Assembly: GCF_000718095.1 (NCBI RefSeq)
Contig: NZ_JOEI01000014.1
Location: forward strand, 186,001 to 250,000
Origin: Streptomyces scopuliridis RB72
GTDB taxonomy: Bacteria > Actinomycetota > Actinomycetes > Streptomycetales > Streptomycetaceae
Direction: 5' to 3'
Length of the DNA: 64,000 nt
Shown here: piece by piece, positions 15,330 to 23,737 of the stretch
Layout of the letters: each line of letters begins with the position of its first letter
Numbering within the stretch: position 1 is the first letter of the stretch
The notes under the pieces: generated by a model
Databases searched by the model: none
What the model was told of the DNA's origin: nothing
What the model saw: only the letters and a program-made list of their open reading frames with translations
Program-made: the position numbers and the translations under genes

Positions 15330-17480
15330 GTGATGCCACTCGTAAGCCGCCCTCGGTCCTGTCGCCCCAGGACCCTTAGGACCGGTATAGCCGCCCGGAC
15401 CCTGCTGGCCGCGCTGGTCATGGCGTGGTGGCTCGTCGTACCCACGGCTCAGCGGGCCGCCGCCGAGCAGCCGATCCCGCTCGACCGGCAGGGGCAGATC
15501 ACCGACAAGGTGGGGGCGCTCGGCGCCCAGCGGCCTGCCGTGAGCCGGGCGCTCGACCGGCTCTACAACGACCGGCGTGTGCAGCTCTTCGTCGTGTACG
15601 TACGCGACTTCTCCGGACACTCGCCGCGGAGCTGGGCCGACACCACGGCCACCCGCAACGGCCTCGGCCGTGACGACCTCCTGCTGGCGGTCGCGACCCA
15701 TGACCGGCAATACGCCTACTCCGTGGACACCGCCTCGCCCCTCACCGCCGACCAGCTCGCCACGGTCGCCCGCACCGCCGTCGAACCCGCCCTGCGGCAG
15801 AACGACTGGTCGGCCGCGGCGATCGGCGCCGCCGACGGATTCGGCGCGGTGCTCGCGGGCCGGCCGGTGCCCACGCCCGCCATCACACCCGGCGTGGCGG
15901 ACCCGGGCGGTCCGGCGGCCGACGGAGGCGCGGCGACCAATCTGGTGCTGCCCGTCATCGTGGTGATCGGGGCGGCGGCCATCGGGGCGTACACCTTCAC
16001 CAAACGCAAGCGGCGGATGGCGGCCCGTACGACACCGCAGGGCGGGCGGCGGCAGGGCTGGGGCTCCCCCGGCGGTACGGAGCGGCCCGCGCCCACTCCG
16101 CTGCCCGAGCTCGACAGCCGGGCGAAGCAGGTCCTCGTCGAGACGGACGACGCGCTGCGCACCAGTCAGGAGGAACTGGGCTTCGCCACCGCGCAGTTCG
16201 GCGAGGAGGCGGCGGCGCCGTTCACCGACGCCGTGGCCTTCGCGAAGGGTCAGCTGACGCTCGCCTTCCGGCTGCGCCAGCAACTGGACGACGCCTTCCC
16301 GGAGGACGACCCGACCCGTCGCCGGATGCTGGACGAGATCATCGCCCGCTGCGCGGAGGCCAACAGCCGGCTGGACGCCGAGTCGGAGGGCTTCGACCGG
16401 CTCCGGTCGCTGGAACGGAACGCACCGCAGGCCGTCGAGAGCGTCGGGGCCACCTTCCGCGAGCTGAACGGGCGGGTCGCGTCGGCGCGGGACACGCTCG
16501 CCGCGATGCGCGAGCGGTACGCCGACTCGGCCTCCGCGCCCGTCGCGGACAGCGTCTCGCAGGCGGAGGACCGGCTCGTCTTCGCGTCCACCGCTCTCGA
16601 CGAGGCCCGCGGCTTCACCGACACGGGCGACAACGGCCGGGCGGCCGTGCATGTCCGGGCGGCGGAGGCGGCCGTCGGGCAGACGGCCACGCTCGTCGAG
16701 ACGGTCGAACGGCGCGCGCAGGAGCTGGCCGAGGCGGCCGGAAAGCTTCCCGGCGCGCTGACCGAGACCGAGACGGATCTCGCCGACGCGCGCGGGCTGC
16801 TGAGGGGCACGACGCAGGGGATGTCCACGGCCGACCTCCAGGGCCGGATCGGCCGCGCCGAGGCGGTGGTCTCGGGCGTACGGCGCGAGCTGGACTCCGG
16901 ACGGTACGACCCGATCGACGCGCTGCGCCGGGTCGAGGAGGCGGACGCGGTCCTCGACGAGGCGCTGACCGGGGCGCGGGAGCGCGAGCAGGGCAGCCGC
17001 CGGGCCGGCACGCTCCTCGATCAGGCGATGCTCACCGCGCGCTCGGCGATCGGCGCCGCCGCCGACTACATCGGCACGCATCGCGGGGCGGTCGGCAGTC
17101 AGGCCCGTACCCGCCTGATCGAGGCTCAGCGGCGGCTGGAGCTGGCGCACGCCACATCGGTGTCGGGCGACGCGCAGGGGGCGCTGGCCGAGGCGCAGCG
17201 GGCGGACGCGCTGGCCCGGACGGCGCAGGACCTCGCCGAACAGGACGTGCGGTCGTTCGGGAGCCGGTACGGCGGCAGCGGTGTCCAGGGAGCGGGAGCC
17301 GGACTCGGCGGCGCCGTGCTCGGCGGGATCCTCCTCGGCGGCCTGTTGGGCGGCAGGGGCGGCCTCGGCGGCGGGGGGTTCGGCGGGGGTTACCGGGGCG
17401 GCGGCTATCGCGGCGGCGGCCCCGGCAGCTTCGGCGGCGGGGGTACGCGCGGCCGGATGGGCGGCGGCGGCCGGTTCTGA
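15330..17480 (+). CDS. TPM-domain membrane protein with long coiled coil and Gly-rich tail
   Basis: 716 residues from a GTG (or the ATG immediately after it). Order: signal sequence (residues ~20-45, ending RAAAEQP), extracytoplasmic TPM_phosphatase domain (~50-185, with DRRVQLFVVYVRDFSGHSP), one membrane helix (LVLPVIVVIGAAAIGAYTF), then a ~400-residue cytoplasmic alpha-helical coiled-coil region, and a C-terminal tail of Gly-rich repeats (GGGYRGGG). This layout is common in actinobacterial TPM proteins next to PspA. The pspA homologue follows 84 bp later on the same strand, so the pair probably acts in envelope stress sensing. Despite its name, TPM phosphatase activity is unproven for most members. 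Confidence 0.82.
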   Translation: MMPLVSRPRSCRPRTLRTGIAARTLLAALVMAWWLVVPTAQRAAAEQPIPLDRQGQITDKVGALGAQRPAVSRALDRLYNDRRVQLFVVYVRDFSGHSPRSWADTTATRNGLGRDDLLLAVATHDRQYAYSVDTASPLTADQLATVARTAVEPALRQNDWSAAAIGAADGFGAVLAGRPVPTPAITPGVADPGGPAADGGAATNLVLPVIVVIGAAAIGAYTFTKRKRRMAARTTPQGGRRQGWGSPGGTERPAPTPLPELDSRAKQVLVETDDALRTSQEELGFATAQFGEEAAAPFTDAVAFAKGQLTLAFRLRQQLDDAFPEDDPTRRRMLDEIIARCAEANSRLDAESEGFDRLRSLERNAPQAVESVGATFRELNGRVASARDTLAAMRERYADSASAPVADSVSQAEDRLVFASTALDEARGFTDTGDNGRAAVHVRAAEAAVGQTATLVETVERRAQELAEAAGKLPGALTETETDLADARGLLRGTTQGMSTADLQGRIGRAEAVVSGVRRELDSGRYDPIDALRRVEEADAVLDEALTGAREREQGSRRAGTLLDQAMLTARSAIGAAADYIGTHRGAVGSQARTRLIEAQRRLELAHATSVSGDAQGALAEAQRADALARTAQDLAEQDVRSFGSRYGGSGVQGAGAGLGGAVLGGILLGGLLGGRGGLGGGGFGGGYRGGGYRGGGPGSFGGGGTRGRMGGGGRF

Positions 17481-17564
17481 CGCATCACCTGTCCCTGACG
17501 GAATCACGTTTCCCGGACGGAATCACCTTTCCCCACAAGGACTTTCCCCACAAGGAGAAGAGCC

Positions 17565-18275
17565 ATGACGAAGCAGACCATCCTCGGCCGGGTCAGCCAG
17601 CTGGCGAAGGCCAATATCAACGCCCTGCTGGACCAGGCGGAGGATCCGCAGAAGCTGCTGGACCAGCTGATCCGCGACTACACCAACAACATCGCCGAGG
17701 CGGAGGAGGCCGTGGCCGGCACCATCGGCAATCTGCGCCTGCTGGAGCAGGACCACACGGAGGATGTGGCCGCGGGCCGTGAGTGGGGCGCGAAGGCGCT
17801 CGCGGCCAGCAAGAAGGCGGACGAACTGCGCGTGGCCGGACGGACCGAGGAGGCGGACACGTTCGACAACCTCGCCAAGGTCGCGCTGGAGCGCCAGCTC
17901 CAGTCCGAGAAGGAGGCGAAGACCGCGGAGCCCACGATCGCCTCCCAGACGGAGGTCGTGGACAAGCTCAAGACCGGTCTGGAGCGGATGAAGGTGAAGC
18001 TGAACGAGCTGAAGGCGAAGCGCGACGAGCTGGTGGCGCGGTCCAAGTCGGCCGCCGCGCAGAACCGGATGATGGACGCGGTCAAGAACATCAACGTCCT
18101 GGACCCGACCAGCGACCTCGGCCGGTTCGAGGACAAGGTGCGGCGCGAGGAGGCGAGGGCGATGGGCAAGCAGGAGCTGGCGGCCTCGTCGCTGGACGCC
18201 CAGTTCGAGCACTTGGACAGTCTCGGCGACAGCGCGGAGGTCGAAGCGCGGCTGGCGGCGCTGAAGAGCGGCTGA
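17565..18275 (+). CDS. pspA: PspA/IM30 family protein
   Basis: 236 residues, almost entirely helical with long heptad patterns (EKEAKTAEPTIASQTEVVDK and following), and the N-terminal amphipathic helix region TILGRVSQLAKANINALLDQ that binds membrane lipid in this family. The pattern DPQKLLDQLIRDYTNNI is typical of PspA/Vipp1. PspA assembles into large oligomers that protect the membrane under stress. A CACAAGGAG ribosome site precedes the ATG. The leader contains a short tandem repeat (TTTCCCCACAAGGA-like units around 17525-17555). It follows the TPM-domain gene and is followed by a convergent terminator. Confidence 0.9.
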   Translation: MTKQTILGRVSQLAKANINALLDQAEDPQKLLDQLIRDYTNNIAEAEEAVAGTIGNLRLLEQDHTEDVAAGREWGAKALAASKKADELRVAGRTEEADTFDNLAKVALERQLQSEKEAKTAEPTIASQTEVVDKLKTGLERMKVKLNELKAKRDELVARSKSAAAQNRMMDAVKNINVLDPTSDLGRFEDKVRREEARAMGKQELAASSLDAQFEHLDSLGDSAEVEARLAALKSG

Positions 18276-18280
18276 CGGCA

Positions 18281-18363
18281 CGGGCCCGGGACGGAGCCGA
18301 CCCCGGCGGGTCCCGGGACGGGCGGCCGCCTCAGGCCGGGGGCCGACGACCGTCCCGGGCCCG
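18281..18363. terminator. Long inverted repeat between convergent pspA and SpoIIE-type genes
   Basis: Perfect 14-bp arms CGGGCCCGGGACGG (18281-18294) and its complement (18350-18363) with a 55-base loop that has its own GC-rich structure. It fills the gap between two convergent stops. Confidence 0.65.
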
Positions 18364-18366
18364 GCG

Positions 18367-20922
18367 TCAGAACATGCTCAGCAGCTGCTCGACGGTCGGC
18401 TCGGCCGACGAGTCACCGTCGGGCAGGGCCAGTTCGAACCAGACCGTCTTGCCACGCGGCGTCCGGCGCGAACCCCACGCCGCGCTCAGCAGCCCGACCA
18501 GCTGGAGGCCCCGGCCGCCCTCGTCGGTGTCGCGGGCCCGTCGCCGCCTCGGCTGCACGAGTCCCGCGTCCCACACCTCGCAGACGAGGGTACGGTCGAG
18601 CAGCAGCCGCAGCCGGATCTCGCCCTCGCCATAGCGCATGGCGTTGGTGACCAGCTCGCTGACGAGCAGCTCCACGGTGTCCACCAGCGGTTCGAGATCC
18701 CAGGCGAGCAGCTGCGTACGGGCGAGCTCCCTGGCCCGGCCCACCGAGCGCGGCTCGCGGGGCAGCCGCCAGTCCCCGACCGCCTCGGCCGGCAGCCCCT
18801 GGATACGGGCCATCAGGAGGGCGATGTCGTCCTCGCCGTGCCGGGTGTCGAGCGTGTTCAGTACGTGGTCGCAGACGTCCTCCAGCGGACGGGACGGATG
18901 GGCGAGAGCCGCGCGGAAGGCGTCCAGGCCCTCGTCCAGCGGCTGGTCCCTGGACTCGACCAGCCCGTCGGTATAGAGCGCGAGCAGCGCGCCCTCCGTC
19001 ACGTCGACCTCGACCTGCTCGAACGGCTCACCGCCCACACCGAGGGGCATCCCGGGCGGCACGTCGAGCATCAGCGCCTCCTCGCCCGGTTCGACGAGGA
19101 CGGGCGGCAGATGACCGGCGTTGGCGAACGTGCAGCGCCGGGTGACCGGGTCGTAGACGGCGTACACGCAGGTGGCGAGATAGACCTCCGCGAGGTCCGC
19201 GTCGCGTGACTTGTGGGCGACGCGCGAGGCCTGCTGGGCGCCGCTGGGCGAGCCCAGTCCGCGGGCGATCTCGTCCAGCGCGGAGAGCACTTCCGCGGGC
19301 TCCAGATCGAGCAGCGCGAGCGTACGTACGGCCGTGCGCAGCTCGCCCATGGCGACGGCGGCCCGCAGACCGCGCCCCATGACGTCGCCGACGACCAGCG
19401 CGGTGCGGTGGCCGGGCAGTTCGATGACGTCGAACCAGTCGCCGCCCACTTCCGTGGCCGTGTTGCCGGGCAGATAGCGGCAGGCGATGTCGAGCCCGGC
19501 CGCCTCGGGGTCACCGGGCGGGAGCAGGCTCCGTTGCAGGATCAGGGCGCGTTCGTGCTCGCGCCGGTAGAGGCGGGCGTTGTCGATACAGACCGCCGCG
19601 CGCGCGGCGAGTTCCACGGCGAGCGCCCGGTCGCGCTCGCCGAACGGCTCGCTGCCCTTCGTACGGGAGAACTGGACGAGCCCGATGACGCTGTCGTGAG
19701 CGACCATCGGTACGGCGAACGTGGACTGTACGAGGCTGCCGGCCGCGCCGGGGATGGTCTGCACCCGGCCGGTGCGCAGCGCGCTCGCGCTGAGCGAGCT
19801 GAACGGGAACCGGTGGACGGCGCCGACCTCCGGCGGGACATATCCGTCGCCCTCGCCGCCCGGCCCGGTCAGCGGTACGTCGGAGACGGCGCTGGCGAAG
19901 GCGACCCGGCGCAGCCGGGCACTCCCGCCGCCGGAATCGGCCTCCGAGGAGCCCCAGCGTCCGGGCGGCGCCTCCTCGCCGGTGAGCAGGCTCTGGTAGA
20001 GGTCGACGGAGGCGAGGTCGCAGAAGCCGGGGACGGCCACGCCGAGCAGCTCGCGCGCGGTGGTCTCCAGATCCAGGGAGTTGCCGATGCGGGCGCTGGC
20101 CTCGTTGAGGAGGGCGAGGTTGCGGCGGGCGCTCGCGGCCTCCCTGGCGGCTATATGACGGCGTGTGACATCGGTGCCGACCCCGGCGACCCCGATGGAG
20201 CGGCCGGAGCCGCTGTGCACGCGATAGAGGTTGACCGACCAGTGCCGGCGCTCCGCGTCGCCCGGCCGGGTGCCCACGATCTGGAGGTCGGTGACGGACT
20301 CCCCGGTCTTCAGGACGCGTTCCAGGGCGGCGGTCATCCGCTCGGCCTCGGGGCGGGAGAGGTAGTCGTGGACCGTACGGCCCTGGTGGTCGTCGGCCCT
20401 GCCGCCGAAGACGGTGGCGAAGCGCTGGTTGGCGCGCTGCACCTTGAGGCGGGTGTCGAACAGCAGGAAGCCAAAGGGAGATTGGCCGAAAATGGCCTGC
20501 GAGGCGGCGAGGTCGGTTTCGATCCGGCGCAGGGCTCTGACGTCGACGACGATACAGAGCGCGGCGCGTTCACCACGCTCCGTCTCGCTCGGCATCACAT
20601 AGACCTCGGCGAGCCCGTGCTGCCCGCCGGCGCCGTTCGTACGGAACGGAACCAGGCCGGTCCACTCCTTGCCGTCGAGGATCTCCTTGACCTTGCGATG
20701 GCCGCGCGAACGCTGGTCGGCGGGCATGAACACCTCGACCGGGTCCCGGCCCCTGACCTCGTCGGCACCCACCCCGAACAGCTCGGCGGCCCGCTCGCTC
20801 CACTGGTCGACCAGCCCGTCGGGGCCGATCGAGAACGAAGCCACCTTGATGTAGTCATAGATCGAGCCGGGCGGACTGCTCTGCCATACGACGTCGCCCG
20901 CCGCCCCAGATATCTCGCTCAC
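18367..20922 (-). CDS. SpoIIE/RsbU-type PP2C phosphatase with PAS, GAF and RsbW-like kinase domains
   Basis: 851 residues from a GTG with a GGAGGGG ribosome site. Order: two PAS domains (~25-135 and ~140-255; second begins around SQAIFGQSPFGFLLFD), a GAF domain (~270-450, ending at ELAARAAVCIDNARLYRREH), a SpoIIE PP2C domain (~465-690, with GGDWFDVIELPGHRTALVVG and LYTDGLVESRD) and a C-terminal GHKL ATPase (~705-840, with ELLVSELVTNAMRYGEGEI and DEGGRGLQLVGLLSAAWG). It can sense signals and dephosphorylate an anti-anti-sigma factor, while the ATPase domain could phosphorylate it or bind a sigma factor. No STAS-domain partner or sigma gene is adjacent. The metal-binding Asp residues (GDWFD, TDG, DDIALL) are present. 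Confidence 0.88.
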   Translation of the reverse strand: MSEISGAAGDVVWQSSPPGSIYDYIKVASFSIGPDGLVDQWSERAAELFGVGADEVRGRDPVEVFMPADQRSRGHRKVKEILDGKEWTGLVPFRTNGAGGQHGLAEVYVMPSETERGERAALCIVVDVRALRRIETDLAASQAIFGQSPFGFLLFDTRLKVQRANQRFATVFGGRADDHQGRTVHDYLSRPEAERMTAALERVLKTGESVTDLQIVGTRPGDAERRHWSVNLYRVHSGSGRSIGVAGVGTDVTRRHIAAREAASARRNLALLNEASARIGNSLDLETTARELLGVAVPGFCDLASVDLYQSLLTGEEAPPGRWGSSEADSGGGSARLRRVAFASAVSDVPLTGPGGEGDGYVPPEVGAVHRFPFSSLSASALRTGRVQTIPGAAGSLVQSTFAVPMVAHDSVIGLVQFSRTKGSEPFGERDRALAVELAARAAVCIDNARLYRREHERALILQRSLLPPGDPEAAGLDIACRYLPGNTATEVGGDWFDVIELPGHRTALVVGDVMGRGLRAAVAMGELRTAVRTLALLDLEPAEVLSALDEIARGLGSPSGAQQASRVAHKSRDADLAEVYLATCVYAVYDPVTRRCTFANAGHLPPVLVEPGEEALMLDVPPGMPLGVGGEPFEQVEVDVTEGALLALYTDGLVESRDQPLDEGLDAFRAALAHPSRPLEDVCDHVLNTLDTRHGEDDIALLMARIQGLPAEAVGDWRLPREPRSVGRARELARTQLLAWDLEPLVDTVELLVSELVTNAMRYGEGEIRLRLLLDRTLVCEVWDAGLVQPRRRRARDTDEGGRGLQLVGLLSAAWGSRRTPRGKTVWFELALPDGDSSAEPTVEQLLSMF

Positions 20923-21069
20923 GCGACCGTCCCCTCCAGCTCACGCACCGGACCGGCCATGCCCGCAGTATTCAGCACTACGGCCCCAGCCGACACGGCG
21001 TTCACGATCACAGCACGGTCTCGTTCTTTTTGAGCCGAGTCCGCTGTGATCGTTCTCCCTTCCAGACTT

Positions 21070-21540
21070 CTAACCAGGGAGGGGCAGCTCGAACCACACG
21101 GTCTTACCAGTCTTCCCGCGGCGCGTGCCCCAACGCCGGGCGGAAACCGCCAGAAGCTGGAGTCCCCGGCCTCCTTCGTCGTCGGGACCGGCGGGACGTT
21201 CGGTGGGGGGATCGGGCAGCGGATCGGAGACTTCCACCAGCAGCGCGGCACGCTCCGTGACGGCGGAGCCCTCGGCGCCGTCGGGACCACCCGGGTCGCC
21301 CGGTCCCGGCTCTGCGGGGCGGATGGCGAGCCGGACCCCGATCGGCCCCGAGGTGTAGCGCAGGGAATTGGTCACCAGCTCGCTCACCAGCAGGACCGCC
21401 ATATCGCCGACCGACGGCGGCAGACGCCAGGCGTGGAGGGTGTCACGGACTGCATGGCGGGCGGAGCGTACGGCATCGAGTTCGGCAGGGAAGGTCCATT
21501 CGGCGCATGCGCCACCCTCTGTGTCGATCAAGCCGATCAC
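21070..21540 (-). CDS. RsbW-like anti-sigma/serine kinase (ATP-binding protein)
   Basis: 156 residues from a GTG. A stand-alone GHKL ATPase domain: N-box MAVLLVSELVTNSLRYTSGP (Asn marks Mg/ATP binding), then VEVSDPLPDPP and the G-box DDEGGRGLQLLAVSARRWG. The C-terminus KTGKTVWFELPLPG is characteristic of the many such proteins in Streptomyces that control sigma factors or development. It is read in the same direction as the SpoIIE-type phosphatase after a 147-bp gap, so the two may be one regulatory unit. Confidence 0.85.
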   Translation of the reverse strand: MIGLIDTEGGACAEWTFPAELDAVRSARHAVRDTLHAWRLPPSVGDMAVLLVSELVTNSLRYTSGPIGVRLAIRPAEPGPGDPGGPDGAEGSAVTERAALLVEVSDPLPDPPTERPAGPDDEGGRGLQLLAVSARRWGTRRGKTGKTVWFELPLPG

Positions 21541-21767
21541 ATCCCCAGACCGACGGCAGACCCGCGTCCCTTTTAGGGGGGTTAATCAGCACATACCCGA
21601 TATCCATCACGGCTACCGTCGCAGCCGTCGTCACAGGGGATGTCCACCGGGACAAACGGACTACGCCCCCGGCGCATATGACGTACCGCTGGTCACACCG
21701 CCGCGCATGCCTCGCGCACTCGCCGCGCGCTTCTCACGCGCTCTCCGCGCCTCGGCCGGCGTCCAGT

Positions 21768-22187
21768 TCAGGGGATCCGGCGGGTCGGCGCGGACGCGGC
21801 GCGCAGTCGGCGGGCCGCCTCGGCCACGGCCGGCCGGTCCTGGTCGAGCCAGTCCACCGTATGGATCTCGTCCGGTCCCAGCCAGCGGAGTTCGTCGTGG
21901 TCCTCCAGCGGCCGGGGCTCGCCGGAGAGCAGCCGGGCCGTCCAGACCTGGAGTACATAACCGGGCTTGAGCGGCCACTCACCGGGAATCCGCTCCACCG
22001 GCTCTGTCTCCACGCCGAGTTCTTCCCGCAGCTCACGCACCAGCGCCTGTTCGGGCGTCTCCCCCGGTTCCAGCTTGCCGCCGGGCAGCTCCCAGCGGCC
22101 GGCCACTTCGGGGGGCGCGCTGCGCCGGGCGGCCAGCAGCCGCCCCCGGTCGTACACGGCGCCCGCCACCACCACACGTTCACTCAT
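21768..22187 (-). CDS. Nudix hydrolase (MutT-like)
   Basis: 139 residues from the ATG at 22187. The Nudix box spans about residues 36-58: GGKLEPGETPEQALVRELRE followed by ELGVE, matching GX5EX7REUXEEXGU. The start VVVAGAVYDRGRLLAARRS and GRWELPGGK are typical of the 8-oxo-dGTP diphosphatase subgroup, which cleaves oxidised nucleotides to protect DNA. The exact substrate is unproven. It lies between the RsbW-like gene and a small SPOR-like gene, all on the minus strand. Confidence 0.88.
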   Translation of the reverse strand: MSERVVVAGAVYDRGRLLAARRSAPPEVAGRWELPGGKLEPGETPEQALVRELREELGVETEPVERIPGEWPLKPGYVLQVWTARLLSGEPRPLEDHDELRWLGPDEIHTVDWLDQDRPAVAEAARRLRAASAPTRRIP

Positions 22188-22245
22188 GCGCCGGAGCGTA
22201 ACGCGGCCTCGACCAGGGGCGTGACGTACCACTCCCCGACAGGCC

Positions 22246-22425
22246 CTAGCCGGTGGTCTGGCTGACGCGCTCCACCCAGTAGATCCGCTGCTGTCCGCGG
22301 CCGTCGAGGCTCTCGACTATCTTCTGCGCCTCGTCCTGGGTGGCATATCGGCCGACGCGATAGCGGTTGCCGTTGTCGTCCTCCCGTATGACGAGCCACG
22401 GGAGCATGGCTCCGCCGTCGTTCAT
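22246..22425 (-). CDS. Small SPOR-like conserved protein
   Basis: 59 residues from an ATG at 22425 with a GGGAGGAG ribosome site. The sequence WLVIREDDNGNRYRVGRYAT followed by DEAQKIVESL resembles a SPOR-domain fold (beta-alpha-beta, aligned with parameters for reading peptidoglycan glycan strands) reduced to its core. There is no membrane segment or signal. Function unknown. It ends 58 bases before the Nudix start on the same strand, so co-transcription is likely. Confidence 0.65.
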   Translation of the reverse strand: MNDGGAMLPWLVIREDDNGNRYRVGRYATQDEAQKIVESLDGRGQQRIYWVERVSQTTG

Positions 22426-22758
22426 CGCGCTCCTCCCGCCGCCGACCTGCATCTCTCCGAAGATCTCCAGGAAACCGCAATCCGCATATGCCGGAGCCTA
22501 CGCCTGACCTTCACAGAGCGGATACGCGTTTGTACAAAGAGATACACATCCGGCCAAGAAAACGCCGAAAACCGGGGGCGGCACGGGGCTCTGCGCGCCC
22601 CCCGGCCGTCCCGCGCGCCCGATCGGGCCCCGAGGGCGCGCCCGATCGGCCCGTACGGCCGGACGCGGGCATGCCCGTTCGGCCCGTACGCTCCGGGCCG
22701 TACGCGCCGTCAACTCCCCGCGGGCGCCGGGCCGTCGGCCAGACGGCCGGACCGTCCG
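22426..22758. other. 333-bp gap between a small gene and the GntR regulator
   Basis: No gene seen. It carries a 14-bp direct repeat GCGCGCCCGATCGG (22613-22626 and 22636-22649) and several copies of CGGCCCGTACG/GGGCCGTACG between about 22647 and 22710. These could form the terminator of the GntR transcript and the promoter of the small SPOR-like gene. Confidence 0.5.
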
Positions 22759-23511
22759 TCACTTCACGGAGAGGTGGTACGCGATGCGGTACCGGTCCGC
22801 GGGGACGACGACCTCCGCGGTCTCCACGGCCCGCCCCGACGCGTAGTACGTCCGCTCCAGGACCATCACGACATGGCCGGGCACCCCGCCGAGCGCCATG
22901 AGCTCCTCCGCCAGCCCGGGGCGCGCGCCGACCTCCTCCAGCACGTTGTCCACGACGATGTCGATGGCCGCCATCCGCTCGACCACCCCGCAGCCGCCGA
23001 GCGGCCCCTCCTCGGGCAGCATCACCGGCGTACGCCCCGTGACCGCGAGGGGCTCCCAGGAGGTGGAGAGCATCATCGGCTCGCCCGCCTCCCGGAAGAC
23101 GTAGCGCGTACGCATCACGCGGTCGCCCGGCTCGATCCCCAGCCGGGCGGCGATCTCCGGCCCGGCCTGGTCCTGCTCGCTGCGGGACTCCCAGGTGCCC
23201 CGCGCGCCCGTCGCCGCCTGCTCCTGGCGGAACGGGCTGGAGCCGGACGGCGGCCGGTACCCGGACCGGGCGATCCGGCGGGGGACCGGGCGCTCGCGCA
23301 CGTACGTACCTGATCCGGAGCGGCCCTCGACCAGCCCCTCGGCCATCAGCACCTTGCGCGCCTCCAGCGCGACCGTGTCGGAGACGCCGTACTCCTCGCG
23401 GATACGGGCCTGCGAGGGCAGCCGGGTATGCGGCGGCAGGGCGCCATTGGCGATCTTCTCGCGTAGATCGCTCGCAACGCGGAGATAGGCGGGCTGCTCA
23501 CCGAAGGCCAC
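22759..23511 (-). CDS. GntR-family regulator (HutC/UTRA type)
   Basis: 250 residues from a GTG. The N-terminal winged helix is LREKIANGALPPHTRLPSQA then VSDTVALEARKVLMAEGLVE and the wing GRSGSGTYVRERP. Residues ~110-245 form a UTRA ligand-binding domain ending in AVETAEVVVPADRYRIAYHL. Such regulators respond to small metabolites. The divergent neighbour is a threonine-synthase-like enzyme with 226 bp between the starts, so it may be a target, but no clear palindrome was found there. Confidence 0.85.
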   Translation of the reverse strand: MAFGEQPAYLRVASDLREKIANGALPPHTRLPSQARIREEYGVSDTVALEARKVLMAEGLVEGRSGSGTYVRERPVPRRIARSGYRPPSGSSPFRQEQAATGARGTWESRSEQDQAGPEIAARLGIEPGDRVMRTRYVFREAGEPMMLSTSWEPLAVTGRTPVMLPEEGPLGGCGVVERMAAIDIVVDNVLEEVGARPGLAEELMALGGVPGHVVMVLERTYYASGRAVETAEVVVPADRYRIAYHLSVK

Positions 23512-23737
23512 GGGCCACTCCCATCAGGTTGACAGACAGCAACAGCGTGGCAACCGTCGGTTGATCACCGCAAGCATGGGCCAGAGTTTCACCCGAAGTG
23601 ATGACTTGCGTTTAAGCAGGCACTTACCGCAGGTACGCCCCGTCGCGCCCCGCTGCCGCACCGGGCGCACCACCGCGCACCACCGCTCGACTGCGCCGCG
23701 CGCGCCGTGCGCACCGTGAAACTGCGATGCTGCGGTC

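Noticed and set aside
15234..17507. Long minus-strand frame opposite the TPM-domain gene
   Set aside because: Antisense shadow; low-complexity Arg/Gly/Ala product and no ribosome site. The TPM gene in the plus frame explains the region.
19213..21033. Plus-strand frame opposite the SpoIIE-type phosphatase
   Set aside because: Product is Gly/Ala/Asp-rich without motifs; the phosphatase on the other strand has all its domain motifs.
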